From Chitinophagaceae bacterium (lineage in GTDB: Bacteria; Bacteroidota; Bacteroidia; Chitinophagales; Chitinophagaceae), in assembly GCA_019454915.1 (NCBI GenBank), contig JACFNM010000006.1, positions 1 to 28,687 of the forward strand: a stretch of 28,687 bases of DNA, given 5' to 3'. Every line of letters begins with the position of its first letter. Position 1 is the first letter of the stretch. The position numbers and the translations under genes were made by a program. Shown piece after piece: positions 1-7,790 of the stretch. The notes under the pieces are model-generated. The model did not search any database, had not been told where the DNA came from, and saw nothing but the letters and a program-made list of their open reading frames with translations.

Positions 1-252
1 GCTAAAATGTTGGCTAACTGTAATCCCGAGTATCGTTTAATGATGTTGTTGAGTTATCTTATCCAATATAAAAAGAATATATGTTTTAACCGTAACCGTT
101 TGCTGTTAACGCGCAAACAGTTAGCCTGTATGCTGGGTTTGCGGATAGAAACCGTTATTCGTACCATTAAGCAATTGGAACAAAAGGAAGTATTGTCTAT
201 TGACAAGGGAAAGGTACATATCAAAAATATGACTCAAATCATACCCTGCTGA
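1..252 (+). CDS. Crp/Fnr-family transcriptional regulator, C-terminal part (partial)
   Basis: The reading frame is open to the left edge, so only the last 83 codons of the gene are visible. They contain a winged helix-turn-helix typical of the Crp/Fnr C-terminus: LTRKQLACMLGLRIETVIRT forms the HTH, followed by a wing (KEVLSIDKGKVHIKN). The N-terminal cyclic-nucleotide-binding-like sensor is outside the window, so the signal (O2, NO, cAMP or other) cannot be read. It lies 37 bp upstream of a His-rich membrane protein and a cbb3 oxidase cluster in the same direction. From that context it is probably a redox or anaerobiosis regulator of the locus; this is inference. The internal ATG at position 7 is probably not the true start. 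Confidence 0.8.
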   Translation, partial: AKMLANCNPEYRLMMLLSYLIQYKKNICFNRNRLLLTRKQLACMLGLRIETVIRTIKQLEQKEVLSIDKGKVHIKNMTQIIPC

Positions 253-289
253 CAGATAAGTTTGTTGTTTTGCAAAAAATTTCCGCTTT

Positions 290-1525
290 ATGATTAAAAG
301 TATAAACGGCTGGTTTAGAGTGGCTGCTTTTAATTTAATGATTGTAGCTTTTATCGGTTTCCTTTTGCGGTATAAAATTGCCTATTCGCTGCCGGTTATA
401 CATCAGAAGCACATGCTGCATGCGCATTCACAGTTTGCTTTTACGGGTTGGGTAACCATGATTCTGATGGCGCTGTTGGTTACGCGACTTGATAACGGGA
501 AAATTAATCCTTTCAGGAAATATGCCCCTCTGCTGATAGCCAATCTGGTGGCTGCTTACGGGATGTTATTCTCATTCCCGGTTCAGGGTTATGGTTTGTA
601 TTCAGTCAGTTTTTCCGTACTGTCCATCTTTGTCGCATATATTTTTGCCTTCGTTTACTGGAGAGACCTGAACCGCAGCGCCGACAAAAGTCCTGCGGAT
701 CCCTGGTTTAAAGGGGCGCTCTTTTTTAATATAATATCTTCCGTCGGCGCCTTTGCACTGGCTATCATGATGATAACGAGAACGGCCAGCGCGGACAAGT
801 ATCTCGCCTCTTCCTACTATTTTTTGCATTTTCAGTATAACGGTTGGTTCTTTTTTGCGTGTACGGGATTACTTATCCATAAGCTGCACGCATGGGGTAT
901 CCGGTTGAAGCAGCACAATACTATTTTCTGGCTTTTTGCCATTTCCTGTATTCCGGCCTATTTCTTATCGGCGCTTTGGTTGCATATACCCTGGTGGATA
1001 TATATTATGGTAATCATCGCGGTTTGTTTCCAGATCGCCGGTTTTGCTCTCCTGTTCAGGTCGGTTACGGCCCATCTCGCCCGGTTGAAGCAGTTGGTTC
1101 CCTTGTTAGGGAAATGGCTGGTGGGGCTTTCGGCTATAGCATTAGCCATAAAAATTTTATTACAAACCGGTTCGGTTATTCCATCACTGAGTAAACTTGC
1201 ATTTGGTTTCCGCTCTATTGTAATCGGTTACCTGCACCTGGTTCTGTTAGGAGTGATCTCGCTGATTATTTTCGGATACATTGTGATCAACCGGTATATG
1301 AAGATCAATAAAACAGCCATCGCGGGTCTTACTATTTTTATTATTGGTATATTCCTGAATGAACTGATCCTTTTTATTCAGGGTGCGGGAGCGATCAGTT
1401 ATACCAGCATTCCTTATACAAATGAATTGCTTCTTATTGCTGCGCTTTTTCTCTTCACCGGGCTATTGATATTGAACATAAGTCAGCGGCGGGCGGCCTC
1501 CGAAGCGCCCATTCTTTCTTCCTGA
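290..1525 (+). CDS. Polytopic His-rich membrane protein, possibly heme-copper-oxidase/NnrS-like
   Basis: This 411-residue protein is almost entirely hydrophobic, with roughly 10-12 membrane segments. Histidines cluster at or near helix ends: H38, H41, H44 and H46 (HQKHMLHAHSQFAFTGW), H180 (YFLHFQYNGW), H197/H200 and H316 (IGYLHLVLLG). The HxH followed by a Gly-Trp helix resembles the heme-ligand helices of heme-copper oxidase subunit I, but no His-His pair for CuB is visible. Heme or metal binding is therefore an inference. It sits between a Crp/Fnr regulator and an Rrf2 regulator, directly upstream of cbb3 oxidase genes. A lone TAAGTTTG at 257-264 could be a -7 box but lacks a clear -33 partner. 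Function is unknown; it may handle NO or assist oxidase biogenesis. Confidence 0.75.
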   Translation: MIKSINGWFRVAAFNLMIVAFIGFLLRYKIAYSLPVIHQKHMLHAHSQFAFTGWVTMILMALLVTRLDNGKINPFRKYAPLLIANLVAAYGMLFSFPVQGYGLYSVSFSVLSIFVAYIFAFVYWRDLNRSADKSPADPWFKGALFFNIISSVGAFALAIMMITRTASADKYLASSYYFLHFQYNGWFFFACTGLLIHKLHAWGIRLKQHNTIFWLFAISCIPAYFLSALWLHIPWWIYIMVIIAVCFQIAGFALLFRSVTAHLARLKQLVPLLGKWLVGLSAIALAIKILLQTGSVIPSLSKLAFGFRSIVIGYLHLVLLGVISLIIFGYIVINRYMKINKTAIAGLTIFIIGIFLNELILFIQGAGAISYTSIPYTNELLLIAALFLFTGLLILNISQRRAASEAPILSS

Positions 1526-1549
1526 TTCATTTATTTGGTGAATTGGTGA

Positions 1550-1557
1550 TAACTTTG
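1550..1557 (+). promoter_or_regulatory. Candidate -7 promoter box (TAACTTTG) ahead of the Rrf2 regulator
   Basis: TAACTTTG matches the Bacteroidota -7 consensus TAnnTTTG exactly and lies 19 bp before the ATG of the Rrf2 gene. The nearest TTTG (1534-1537) is only 12 bp upstream, too close for a standard -33, so the call is tentative. If real, Rrf2 and the oxidase genes form their own transcript. Confidence 0.35.
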
Positions 1558-1576
1558 AGGACTTAACTGAATCTCA

Positions 1577-2011
1577 ATGTTCTCGAAAACTTGTGAATAC
1601 GCGCTGCGCGCCATGATATACGTAGGTCAGAAATCAAAAGATGGTGCCAAAGTGGGAATTAAAGAAATTGCAGAGGGTACGGACTCACCGGAATATTTTA
1701 TAGCAAAAGTTTTACAGGGACTTACCCGAAAAGACCTGATACGGTCTCAAAAAGGACCTTCGGGCGGATTCTATCTTGATGAAAAGAGAATGAATTGTAC
1801 CTTAGCGGATATTGTCATCGCAATAGACGGGGATGAAGTTTTTAAAAAATGCGGACTCGGATTAAAAGAGTGCTCTGAAAAAATGCCCTGTCCGATACAT
1901 CATGATTTCAAGAAAATAAAAACAGCGCTTCTTAATATGCTGCAGTCAACCAGGCTGGACGAGCTGAATGAACAATTAGAAAAGAAGATATTTTTTCTGA
2001 AAAGAACCTGA
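1577..2011 (+). CDS. Rrf2-family transcriptional regulator, probable Fe-S sensor
   Basis: The protein has 144 residues, the usual size for the family. The N-terminal winged helix begins with the family hallmark FSKTCEYALRAMIYV and includes GIKEIAEGTDSPEYFIAKVL and RSQKGPSGGFYL. Three cysteines, C92, C99 and C105 (CGLGLKECSEKMPC), have nearly the spacing of the cluster-binding cysteines of IscR and NsrR. Binding of an Fe-S cluster that senses NO, O2 or iron is therefore likely but inferred. The ATG of ccoN lies 17 bp after its stop, so it is probably co-transcribed with, and may regulate, the oxidase operon. Confidence 0.9.
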   Translation: MFSKTCEYALRAMIYVGQKSKDGAKVGIKEIAEGTDSPEYFIAKVLQGLTRKDLIRSQKGPSGGFYLDEKRMNCTLADIVIAIDGDEVFKKCGLGLKECSEKMPCPIHHDFKKIKTALLNMLQSTRLDELNEQLEKKIFFLKRT

Positions 2012-2028
2012 CTTTTTTGATAATTACT

Positions 2029-4206
2029 ATGAAAAGGAAAAATCGCCTTAAGTTAATCAGGGGACTGTTTTTATCCGCGGGGTTATTCAGTTCCTATGCA
2101 CTTTATGCACAAAGTGAAGCAAAGCGGGCGTATTATTTTACGGATCTCAATGGGGTACTGCTTTTTCTTTTTGTATTGGTGTTTTTTTTATTGGCGGGGA
2201 TATGGTATCTGAAAATTAAAATCCGGGAAATGGTAAAAATGAACAGACGATTAAAGAATCGAAATAATGAGACAGACTTTGACAAATATATGAAAGACCT
2301 GAGCAGTGATCAGATTGAGGCTTATTTGAAGTATAGCAAACAGGACGATGCGTCTTCGGCAGAATCTTCCAACGGGGGCAATAACACGGCACTTAAAAGT
2401 GGGATCGTGTTTCTGTTGCTGTCTTTGAGCAGTCTCGGGTTGTTCGCACAGGACCGTTCGGGTGGCAAAGGATCGGTTTTAGGAGAAACCGGTATCATTA
2501 TCACCATATTCTTACTCATTATTCCTATAGGTGCAGGTATTGTGTTTATGATTTTTAAGGTACTTAAACTCATTAATCAAAAGAAAAACCAACTGAATCT
2601 TATAAGGGCGGAAGAGTTGGCACAGCATCTCTCCCACTCACCGGATGCCGATACCCGCCGTGATCTGATTAAGCGAAAAGAGGCCCTGGATTTTAAACTG
2701 ACTCATTCTGAACTGTCAGGCAATCTCCCTGCGGAAGACAAAAAGGGACTCATCACCAGCATTACTACCGACAGCGGATTGCCGGTGGTAACGCAAAAAA
2801 AGAAGGCGATAAAACGTCCGAACGTAGATCCACGGTTGGCTAAGCTGGTATTGTGGTATATAGGATGCGCCACTTTTTGGTTGTTATTCGGCACTACGGT
2901 GGGAGAATACGTAGGGATAAAATTTGTAGCACCGGATGCCGATCATCTGAGTTGGCTGAGCTTCGGCCGCTTACGTCCGGTACATACCAATGCGGTATTT
3001 TGGGGCTGGGCGTCCCTGGGTATGCTCGGACTAGCCTATTATGTGGTGCCCCGGGTAAGCAACCGTGAGTTGGTGAGTTTTAAGATGGGATGGTATAGTC
3101 TTTGGCTGATTAATGCAGCCGTCTTGCTGGGCTCCATTTCTCTGATGGCGGGGATTAACAATGCCGGAGGTGAATACCGGGAGTATATTTGGCCGATCAT
3201 GCTGCTGTTTGGTATTGGACTGGTACTGACGCTGATCAACTTTTTGAAAACCATCGCCCGGCGAACCACTAAAGAAATATATATATCCAACTGGTATATT
3301 GTAGCCGCATTGATCTTTGGTTTGGTCATCTCTCTTGTGGCGTATATTCCGTGGTGGCAGGACGGGTTGGGTGAAACAATTGTGCAGGGATATTATATGC
3401 ACATGGGCGTGGGCATGTGGTTCATGATGATGACCCTGGGACTGGTCTATTACTACTTACCCCAGCAATTAAACCGACCCATTTACTCGTATAGTTTGGG
3501 CATATTAGCTTACTGGACACAGATTCTTTTTTATACGCTTATCGGGACGCATCACTTTGTGTTCAGTTCTATTCCCTGGTGGTTGCAAACAGTGGCGATT
3601 GTGGGCAGCGTGGGCATGGTAATCCCTGTGGTAGCAGGAAGTACGAATTTTATATTGACCTTTAAAGGCGGCTGGCACAAGATTTCAGACAGCTATACGC
3701 TTCCGTTTTATCTTGTAGGCATCATTTTTTATTTTACCGGCTCTTTGCAGGGCACGGCAGAGGCCTTCCGTTCCACCAACCTGATGTGGCACTTTACCGA
3801 TTTTACTGTGGCTCATTCACATCTTACTATGTACGGTATCATTACCTTTTTTGTGTGGGCGGGTGTATATACCATTATCCCCCGGTTGTCCGGCAAGGAA
3901 GCGCCGCAGATAACGGTAGGCGCGCATTTTTGGTTTGCGCTGATTGGCTTGTTATTTTATACTGTTCCGCTGATGTACGGAAGCACATTAAAGGGATTAA
4001 TGTGGATGGAAGGGAAACCATTCCTGGACAGTGTCGTATTTTCTGCACCTTACTGGTTGTGGAGGGCAGTGGGTGGCAGCTTAATGTGGATTTCCCACAT
4101 ATTCTTTGTCTATAACGTATATAAGATGATAGGCGGAAAAGCAATAGTAGATGTAAAAGAGGCAGCCTTTGAAAAGCTGGCACAAACGTCAGCGGGCACT
4201 CATTGA
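2029..4206 (+). CDS. ccoN: cbb3-type cytochrome c oxidase subunit I (CcoN) with N-terminal extension
   Basis: This is the catalytic subunit of a high-affinity terminal oxidase in the inner membrane (725 residues from this ATG; an in-frame TTG at 2017 is less likely). The oxidase core begins near residue 270. The low-spin heme ligand H319 is in RLRPVHTNAV. CuB ligands are H458 (YYMHMGVG) and H508/H509 (GTHHF), with the cross-link tyrosine Y502. Heme ligands H596 and H598 are in TVAHSHLTMYG. Spacings 458-508-596-598 equal those of Pseudomonas CcoN (207-257-345-347), so the active site appears intact. Residues 1-270 are unusual: a signal-peptide-like segment ending YAQ (1-28), a membrane helix (43-61), a charged linker, a second hydrophobic stretch ending LFAQ (125-141) and a helix at about 155-178. 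The gene is followed after 19 bp by ccoO. Confidence 0.95.
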   Translation: MKRKNRLKLIRGLFLSAGLFSSYALYAQSEAKRAYYFTDLNGVLLFLFVLVFFLLAGIWYLKIKIREMVKMNRRLKNRNNETDFDKYMKDLSSDQIEAYLKYSKQDDASSAESSNGGNNTALKSGIVFLLLSLSSLGLFAQDRSGGKGSVLGETGIIITIFLLIIPIGAGIVFMIFKVLKLINQKKNQLNLIRAEELAQHLSHSPDADTRRDLIKRKEALDFKLTHSELSGNLPAEDKKGLITSITTDSGLPVVTQKKKAIKRPNVDPRLAKLVLWYIGCATFWLLFGTTVGEYVGIKFVAPDADHLSWLSFGRLRPVHTNAVFWGWASLGMLGLAYYVVPRVSNRELVSFKMGWYSLWLINAAVLLGSISLMAGINNAGGEYREYIWPIMLLFGIGLVLTLINFLKTIARRTTKEIYISNWYIVAALIFGLVISLVAYIPWWQDGLGETIVQGYYMHMGVGMWFMMMTLGLVYYYLPQQLNRPIYSYSLGILAYWTQILFYTLIGTHHFVFSSIPWWLQTVAIVGSVGMVIPVVAGSTNFILTFKGGWHKISDSYTLPFYLVGIIFYFTGSLQGTAEAFRSTNLMWHFTDFTVAHSHLTMYGIITFFVWAGVYTIIPRLSGKEAPQITVGAHFWFALIGLLFYTVPLMYGSTLKGLMWMEGKPFLDSVVFSAPYWLWRAVGGSLMWISHIFFVYNVYKMIGGKAIVDVKEAAFEKLAQTSAGTH

Positions 4207-4225
4207 TTATAAATAGAAAGTGATT

Positions 4226-5236
4226 ATGGAATTCTTTGATAATTATAAAAAACTTTTTAGTGCTACCTTCTTATTGTTCGTTGGACTTACCATCCTGGTA
4301 GCGATTTTACCTGCATTCCGCAATGAGAAAAACAATGCTCCGCTACCCAATGCGGTACCGTTAAGCGAGGACGCGGTAAAAGGTAAAGCGGTGTATATTG
4401 CCAATGGCTGCGTAGCCTGCCATACCCAACAGGTTCGTATTGTAGATATGGATAAAACCTGGGGCCCCCGGCCCAGTATTGCTGCGGATTACGCTGATAT
4501 GCACCGTACGGATTTTTGGAGAAATACGGCCACCCTCATGGGTACAGAGCGTACGGGACCTGATTTAACAAATATCGGAAACCGACAGCCCAGCCTGGAG
4601 TGGAATCTGGTGCATCTGTATAACCCCAGAATTGTGGTAAAGGAATCCGTAATGCCAGCTTATCCGTGGATGTTTACACTTAAAACTAACCCCGGGAAGG
4701 ACGATGTGGTAGTTAACGTTCCGGCAGAATATTTGAAAGGGAAAAGCGGAAAGGTAGTGGCTACCAAACAGGCATTACATTTAGTGGCATATCTTCAGTC
4801 CTTAAAACAGGCTCCGCTGCCTGATGGCAGACCTGCCCCGGAATTTTTATATAAGAGGGAGGTGAAAGCGCTGCCAGCCGCCGATGGAACAATTCCGGCT
4901 TTAGACGGAGCGGCATTGTATGCGGTCAACTGCCAGAGCTGCCACCAGGCAAATGGTGAAGGACTGCAGGGAGCATTTCCTTCGCTAAAAGGAAGTAAGA
5001 TTGTTTTGGATGATAATCCGGAAGCGATGGTAGACATCATCCTGCACGGCTACAACGGGAGAGAAAAAGAAGGATTCCCGCCTATGCCGGCGATAGGTAC
5101 CGATAATAACCTGAGTGCGGAAGAGATAGCGGCCATTATGAACCATGAGAGAACAAGCTGGGGTAATTCGGCCAAAGAAGTGACTCCTGCGCAAATAAAG
5201 GAAATTATTGAAGCGCTGAAATCGGACGTTAAGTAA
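4226..5236 (+). CDS. ccoO: cbb3 oxidase subunit II (CcoO) fused to a second cytochrome c domain
   Basis: This is the membrane-anchored cytochrome c subunit that feeds electrons to CcoN (336 residues from ATG 4226; a GTG lies two codons upstream). One membrane helix (about 11-28) is followed by a periplasmic CcoO domain. That domain has heme motif C62-VA-C65-H66 in GCVACHTQQVR and the family motif ESVMPAYPW with axial M143. After about residue 200 a second class I cytochrome c domain follows, with C236-QS-C239-H240 and probable axial M287 in PPMPAIG. Separate ccoP and ccoQ genes are not present. The extra domain may replace part of the diheme CcoP subunit; this is inference from domain content. 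Confidence 0.92.
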   Translation: MEFFDNYKKLFSATFLLFVGLTILVAILPAFRNEKNNAPLPNAVPLSEDAVKGKAVYIANGCVACHTQQVRIVDMDKTWGPRPSIAADYADMHRTDFWRNTATLMGTERTGPDLTNIGNRQPSLEWNLVHLYNPRIVVKESVMPAYPWMFTLKTNPGKDDVVVNVPAEYLKGKSGKVVATKQALHLVAYLQSLKQAPLPDGRPAPEFLYKREVKALPAADGTIPALDGAALYAVNCQSCHQANGEGLQGAFPSLKGSKIVLDDNPEAMVDIILHGYNGREKEGFPPMPAIGTDNNLSAEEIAAIMNHERTSWGNSAKEVTPAQIKEIIEALKSDVK

Positions 5237-5298
5237 GATTCTCCATTAAAGAACACTGAACTGGTGCTCATTTTTGATTAAATAATTAACAGAAGGTC

Positions 5299-5559
5299 AT
5301 GAAAAGGATATTACTAAGTTTCACGTTGACAGTACTCTCGCTGATTACTTTCGCTTGCCCGGTTTGTGAAAAGCAGCAGCCGCAAGTCCTACGCGGGATT
5401 ACACATGGCGCGGGTCCGGAGGATAGATGGGATTATGTGATAGTCTGGACGATGGTTATTATAGTAGTGGTTACATTATTTTATTCCGTTAAGTGGCTGA
5501 TTCGGCCTGGTGAAAGGTCAAGAGACCATATTAAACGGTTTATTTTAACGAACGAATAA
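5299..5559 (+). CDS. Small membrane protein with a CPVC motif, cbb3-locus associated
   Basis: This 86-residue protein starts at an ATG preceded by AGAAGG (5291-5296). An N-terminal signal or anchor helix (about 2-19) ends directly at C20-PV-C23, followed by EKQQPQVLRGITHGAGPED. A second helix spans about residues 46-68, and a short basic tail follows. The CxxC would face the periplasm and could bind copper or heme or act in thiol exchange; none of this is proven. The lipobox fit around C20 is poor (Phe and Thr before Ala-Cys), so a lipoprotein is less likely. It lies between ccoO and the Ig-like protein in one apparent operon. I recognise no named family. Confidence 0.75.
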   Translation: MKRILLSFTLTVLSLITFACPVCEKQQPQVLRGITHGAGPEDRWDYVIVWTMVIIVVVTLFYSVKWLIRPGERSRDHIKRFILTNE

Positions 5560-5569
5560 AGGGCTGTAT

Positions 5570-5971
5570 ATGGAAGAAAAGAGTACCATATTTATTTTTC
5601 TGGATGATGAAGTAGCGCCTGTTGCCAGACTTACTTCGCCGGTTAACTTTGAGTTGGATACCCGGAAGTTGGTGGATGGGAAGCATACGCTTAAGATCGT
5701 AAGTAAAGATCCCAGCGGAAAGGAAGGACTCCGCATCATTCCTTTTGAAGTGAGAAACGGCCCGGCAATTGATATCGAAGGTATTCGGGAAAATGCTATT
5801 GTAGATGGCGTATTGCCGCTGATGATTAATGCCTATGGAAAAGGAGACGCGAAAAACTTTATGATCAGAGGAAGTGAAACGCCCCAAAGTATCCCTTCGT
5901 GGGTATGGATTATGATCATTGGTATTGCCGGATGGGCTTTATATTACCTCGTGGCCTATTTAAGTATTTAG
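5570..5971 (+). CDS. Ig-like-domain protein with C-terminal membrane anchor
   Basis: This 133-residue protein starts 10 bp after the CPVC gene. Residues about 6-65 (DDEVAPVARLTSPVNFELDT, then DGKHTLKIVSKDPSG and IIPFEVRNGP) read like a bacterial Ig-like beta-sandwich. A single hydrophobic helix lies near the C-terminus (SWVWIMIIGIAGWALYYLVA, about 110-129). No signal peptide is seen, so topology is uncertain. FixH/CcoH also combine one helix with an Ig-like fold, but with the helix at the N-terminus, so this is not a clear CcoH. The position suggests an accessory or assembly subunit of the oxidase; that is inference. Confidence 0.7.
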   Translation: MEEKSTIFIFLDDEVAPVARLTSPVNFELDTRKLVDGKHTLKIVSKDPSGKEGLRIIPFEVRNGPAIDIEGIRENAIVDGVLPLMINAYGKGDAKNFMIRGSETPQSIPSWVWIMIIGIAGWALYYLVAYLSI

Positions 5972-6016
5972 GAAAGTAAACGGGGAGACGATGGTACCCT
6001 GCCCCAAAAGTTTCAT

Positions 6017-6045
6017 TTTGAGAAGTGTGGCTTTCTGTAACTTTG
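6017..6045 (+). promoter_or_regulatory. Bacteroidota-type promoter for the DUF488 gene
   Basis: A -33 TTTG at 6017-6020 and a perfect -7 TAACTTTG at 6038-6045 are separated by 17 bp. Transcription would start roughly at 6050-6055, about 30 nt before the ATG at 6085. The match fits the TTTG / TAnnTTTG primary sigma consensus of this phylum. Confidence 0.6.
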
Positions 6046-6084
6046 CATCAGTAAGTGGGGTATGAACTATTAAACCGAAATACC

Positions 6085-6441
6085 ATGTCTCAAATACAAA
6101 TAAAAAGAATTTACGAGCCTGCTGACGAAAGCGATGGATTCAGAATTCTGGTTGACAGGCTTTGGCCTAGGGGCGTTAAAAAAGAAAGTGCACATCTGGA
6201 TATCTGGCTGAAGGAAGCCGGTCCGTCCAATGAGTTAAGAAAATGGTTTAACCATGATCCCGAAAAATGGGAAGCGTTTAAGAAGAAGTACAAGGATGAG
6301 CTAAAAAAATCCGCGACGACCAAAGAATTGATTGATTTGGTGAGTAAACATAAAAAGACAACGCTGCTGTACAGTGCGCACGATGAAGAGCATAACCAGG
6401 CACAGGTCTTACTGCAGTTCCTGAAAGGGGAAGCCAGGTGA
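6085..6441 (+). CDS. DUF488 / YeaO-family protein
   Basis: The protein has 118 residues from the ATG at 6085; a longer reading from 6055 would overlap the expected transcription start and is rejected. Family motifs are visible: RILVDRLWPRGVKKESAHLD, then WLKEAGPSNELRKWFNHDPE, and a C-terminal TLLYSAHDEEHNQAQVL. Length matches the family (about 115-120). The biochemical function of this family is not established. It has its own promoter and converges on the downstream acyltransferase gene, sharing a bidirectional terminator. Confidence 0.9.
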   Translation: MSQIQIKRIYEPADESDGFRILVDRLWPRGVKKESAHLDIWLKEAGPSNELRKWFNHDPEKWEAFKKKYKDELKKSATTKELIDLVSKHKKTTLLYSAHDEEHNQAQVLLQFLKGEAR

Positions 6442-6458
6442 CTTAAAAGAGTAGCTAA

Positions 6459-6476
6459 AAAAGCCAGACGGCTTTT
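6459..6476. terminator. Bidirectional terminator between convergent genes
   Basis: AAAAGCC (6459-6465) and GGCTTTT (6470-6476) form a 7-bp perfect stem with loop AGAC. The A/T tracts serve both strands, between the DUF488 stop (6441) and the acyltransferase stop (6479). Confidence 0.6.
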
Positions 6477-6478
6477 CC

Positions 6479-7591
6479 TTACACCTTCAGGAACATCTTC
6501 TTCTTATATAAAATATAGAGGAACGTCCATTTTACAGCAATATAGCAGCAGGCAAACGTCAGAATGCCATAGCGCTCGCCACTCAGTTGGATCAGCCACT
6601 TAAAAAAAGACTCTGTGCTGTATCTCCAGTCAATGAAGTGTCCCGACATATAAATTAAAATGGAGTTCATCCCGATCACGACAAAGAAGAAGGACCACTT
6701 CTTATATCCTTTCGCATCTATGATATAATAAAACAGGGATAACAAAACCATGCTTATCCCGCCAACCAGCATCGTGAAAGAACTGGACCATAGATTTTTG
6801 TTGTATGGGAAAACGATATTCCAAATTGCCGATACTGCTATGAATACTATCCCTGCCAAAAACAGGCGACCGGATTTTTTGACCGGGGCGATGGTTCCAT
6901 GTTTCAGGAAATTACCGGTTAATATCCCCAACAGTCCTGTAGCAATGGCGGGTAAGGTGGCAACGAGTCCTTCCGGATCGTGCATATTATTTACATATAA
7001 ATGACCGGGTATAATCAGACGGTCGGCATAAGAAACGAAGTTCCCTTCCAGGCTTAGATCTCCGGGTGCGTGACCGGGAGATGATGTGAATAAAAGCAAT
7101 AGCCAGTAGCCCAATAACAGCCCTCCGGCCCATATCATCTGTCCTTTTTGTTTGGTGTACAGGAATATGATATTCGCAAACATATAGGCCAGCCCGATTC
7201 TTCCTAATACGCTGGGAAAGCGTATTTCAGAAAGGGGCTTTATGACTAATCCGTTATTGTAGATTACGCCCAATACGACTAATATCAATCCCCGCTTGAT
7301 GACATGCCATAAGAGTTCGTTTTTTGAATATCCTTTTTCTATTCGTCGGCCAAGAGAGTACGGAGTAGCTACGCCGGCGATAAAAAGGAACAGCGGGAAA
7401 ATCAAATCATAAAATCTGAAACCGTTCCAGTCGGGATGGGAAAACTGGAATGATAAACCGTTCCAAAACGGGTTATCGGTTATTTTAGAGAGCGCATGAA
7501 AGATGCGTTCTCCTCCCATAATCCAAAACATGTCAAATCCGCGAAGTGCATCTAAGGAATGCAGACGTTGGGATGGTATGACGTCGGCCAT
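6479..7591 (-). CDS. HGSNAT/NagX-like membrane acyltransferase (COG4299, DUF5009 type)
   Basis: This 370-residue polytopic membrane protein has about 10 helices. The N-terminus LDALRGFDMFWIMGG is the family signature. The motif HPDWNGFRFYDLIFPLFLFI (from H52, with D62) matches the region of human heparan-alpha-glucosaminide N-acetyltransferase that holds its active-site histidine, so H52 is the likely acetyl-accepting residue. Relatives transfer acetyl groups across the membrane to amino sugars; the substrate here is unknown. It is transcribed divergently from the first SusC gene, 199 bp away, so a role in processing an imported glycan is possible but inferred. Confidence 0.88.
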   Translation of the reverse strand: MADVIPSQRLHSLDALRGFDMFWIMGGERIFHALSKITDNPFWNGLSFQFSHPDWNGFRFYDLIFPLFLFIAGVATPYSLGRRIEKGYSKNELLWHVIKRGLILVVLGVIYNNGLVIKPLSEIRFPSVLGRIGLAYMFANIIFLYTKQKGQMIWAGGLLLGYWLLLLFTSSPGHAPGDLSLEGNFVSYADRLIIPGHLYVNNMHDPEGLVATLPAIATGLLGILTGNFLKHGTIAPVKKSGRLFLAGIVFIAVSAIWNIVFPYNKNLWSSSFTMLVGGISMVLLSLFYYIIDAKGYKKWSFFFVVIGMNSILIYMSGHFIDWRYSTESFFKWLIQLSGERYGILTFACCYIAVKWTFLYILYKKKMFLKV

Positions 7592-7698
7592 AAAGTAGTA
7601 TTATAATATCAGGGTTGTAAAAAAGAAAGTAAAGTAAGATAAAAATGAGCGTGTTGAAAAAAAATAATTTTAGCCATTAAAAAAATGGAAAAGGACAT

Positions 7699-7727
7699 TT
7701 TGATTGGCTAAAAAAAAAATACCATTG
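7699..7727 (+). promoter_or_regulatory. Candidate promoter for susC-1
   Basis: TTTG (7699-7702) and TACCATTG (7720-7727, one mismatch to TAnnTTTG) are 17 bp apart in the 199-bp divergent intergenic region. This would give a leader of about 55 nt before the ATG at 7791. The region is otherwise A/T-rich and shows no other gene. Confidence 0.35.
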
Positions 7728-7790
7728 CAAAATTGTAATTTTTGATTTTAGAACTCGTAAAAACTTCAACCTTCTATTAATTTAAAATCA

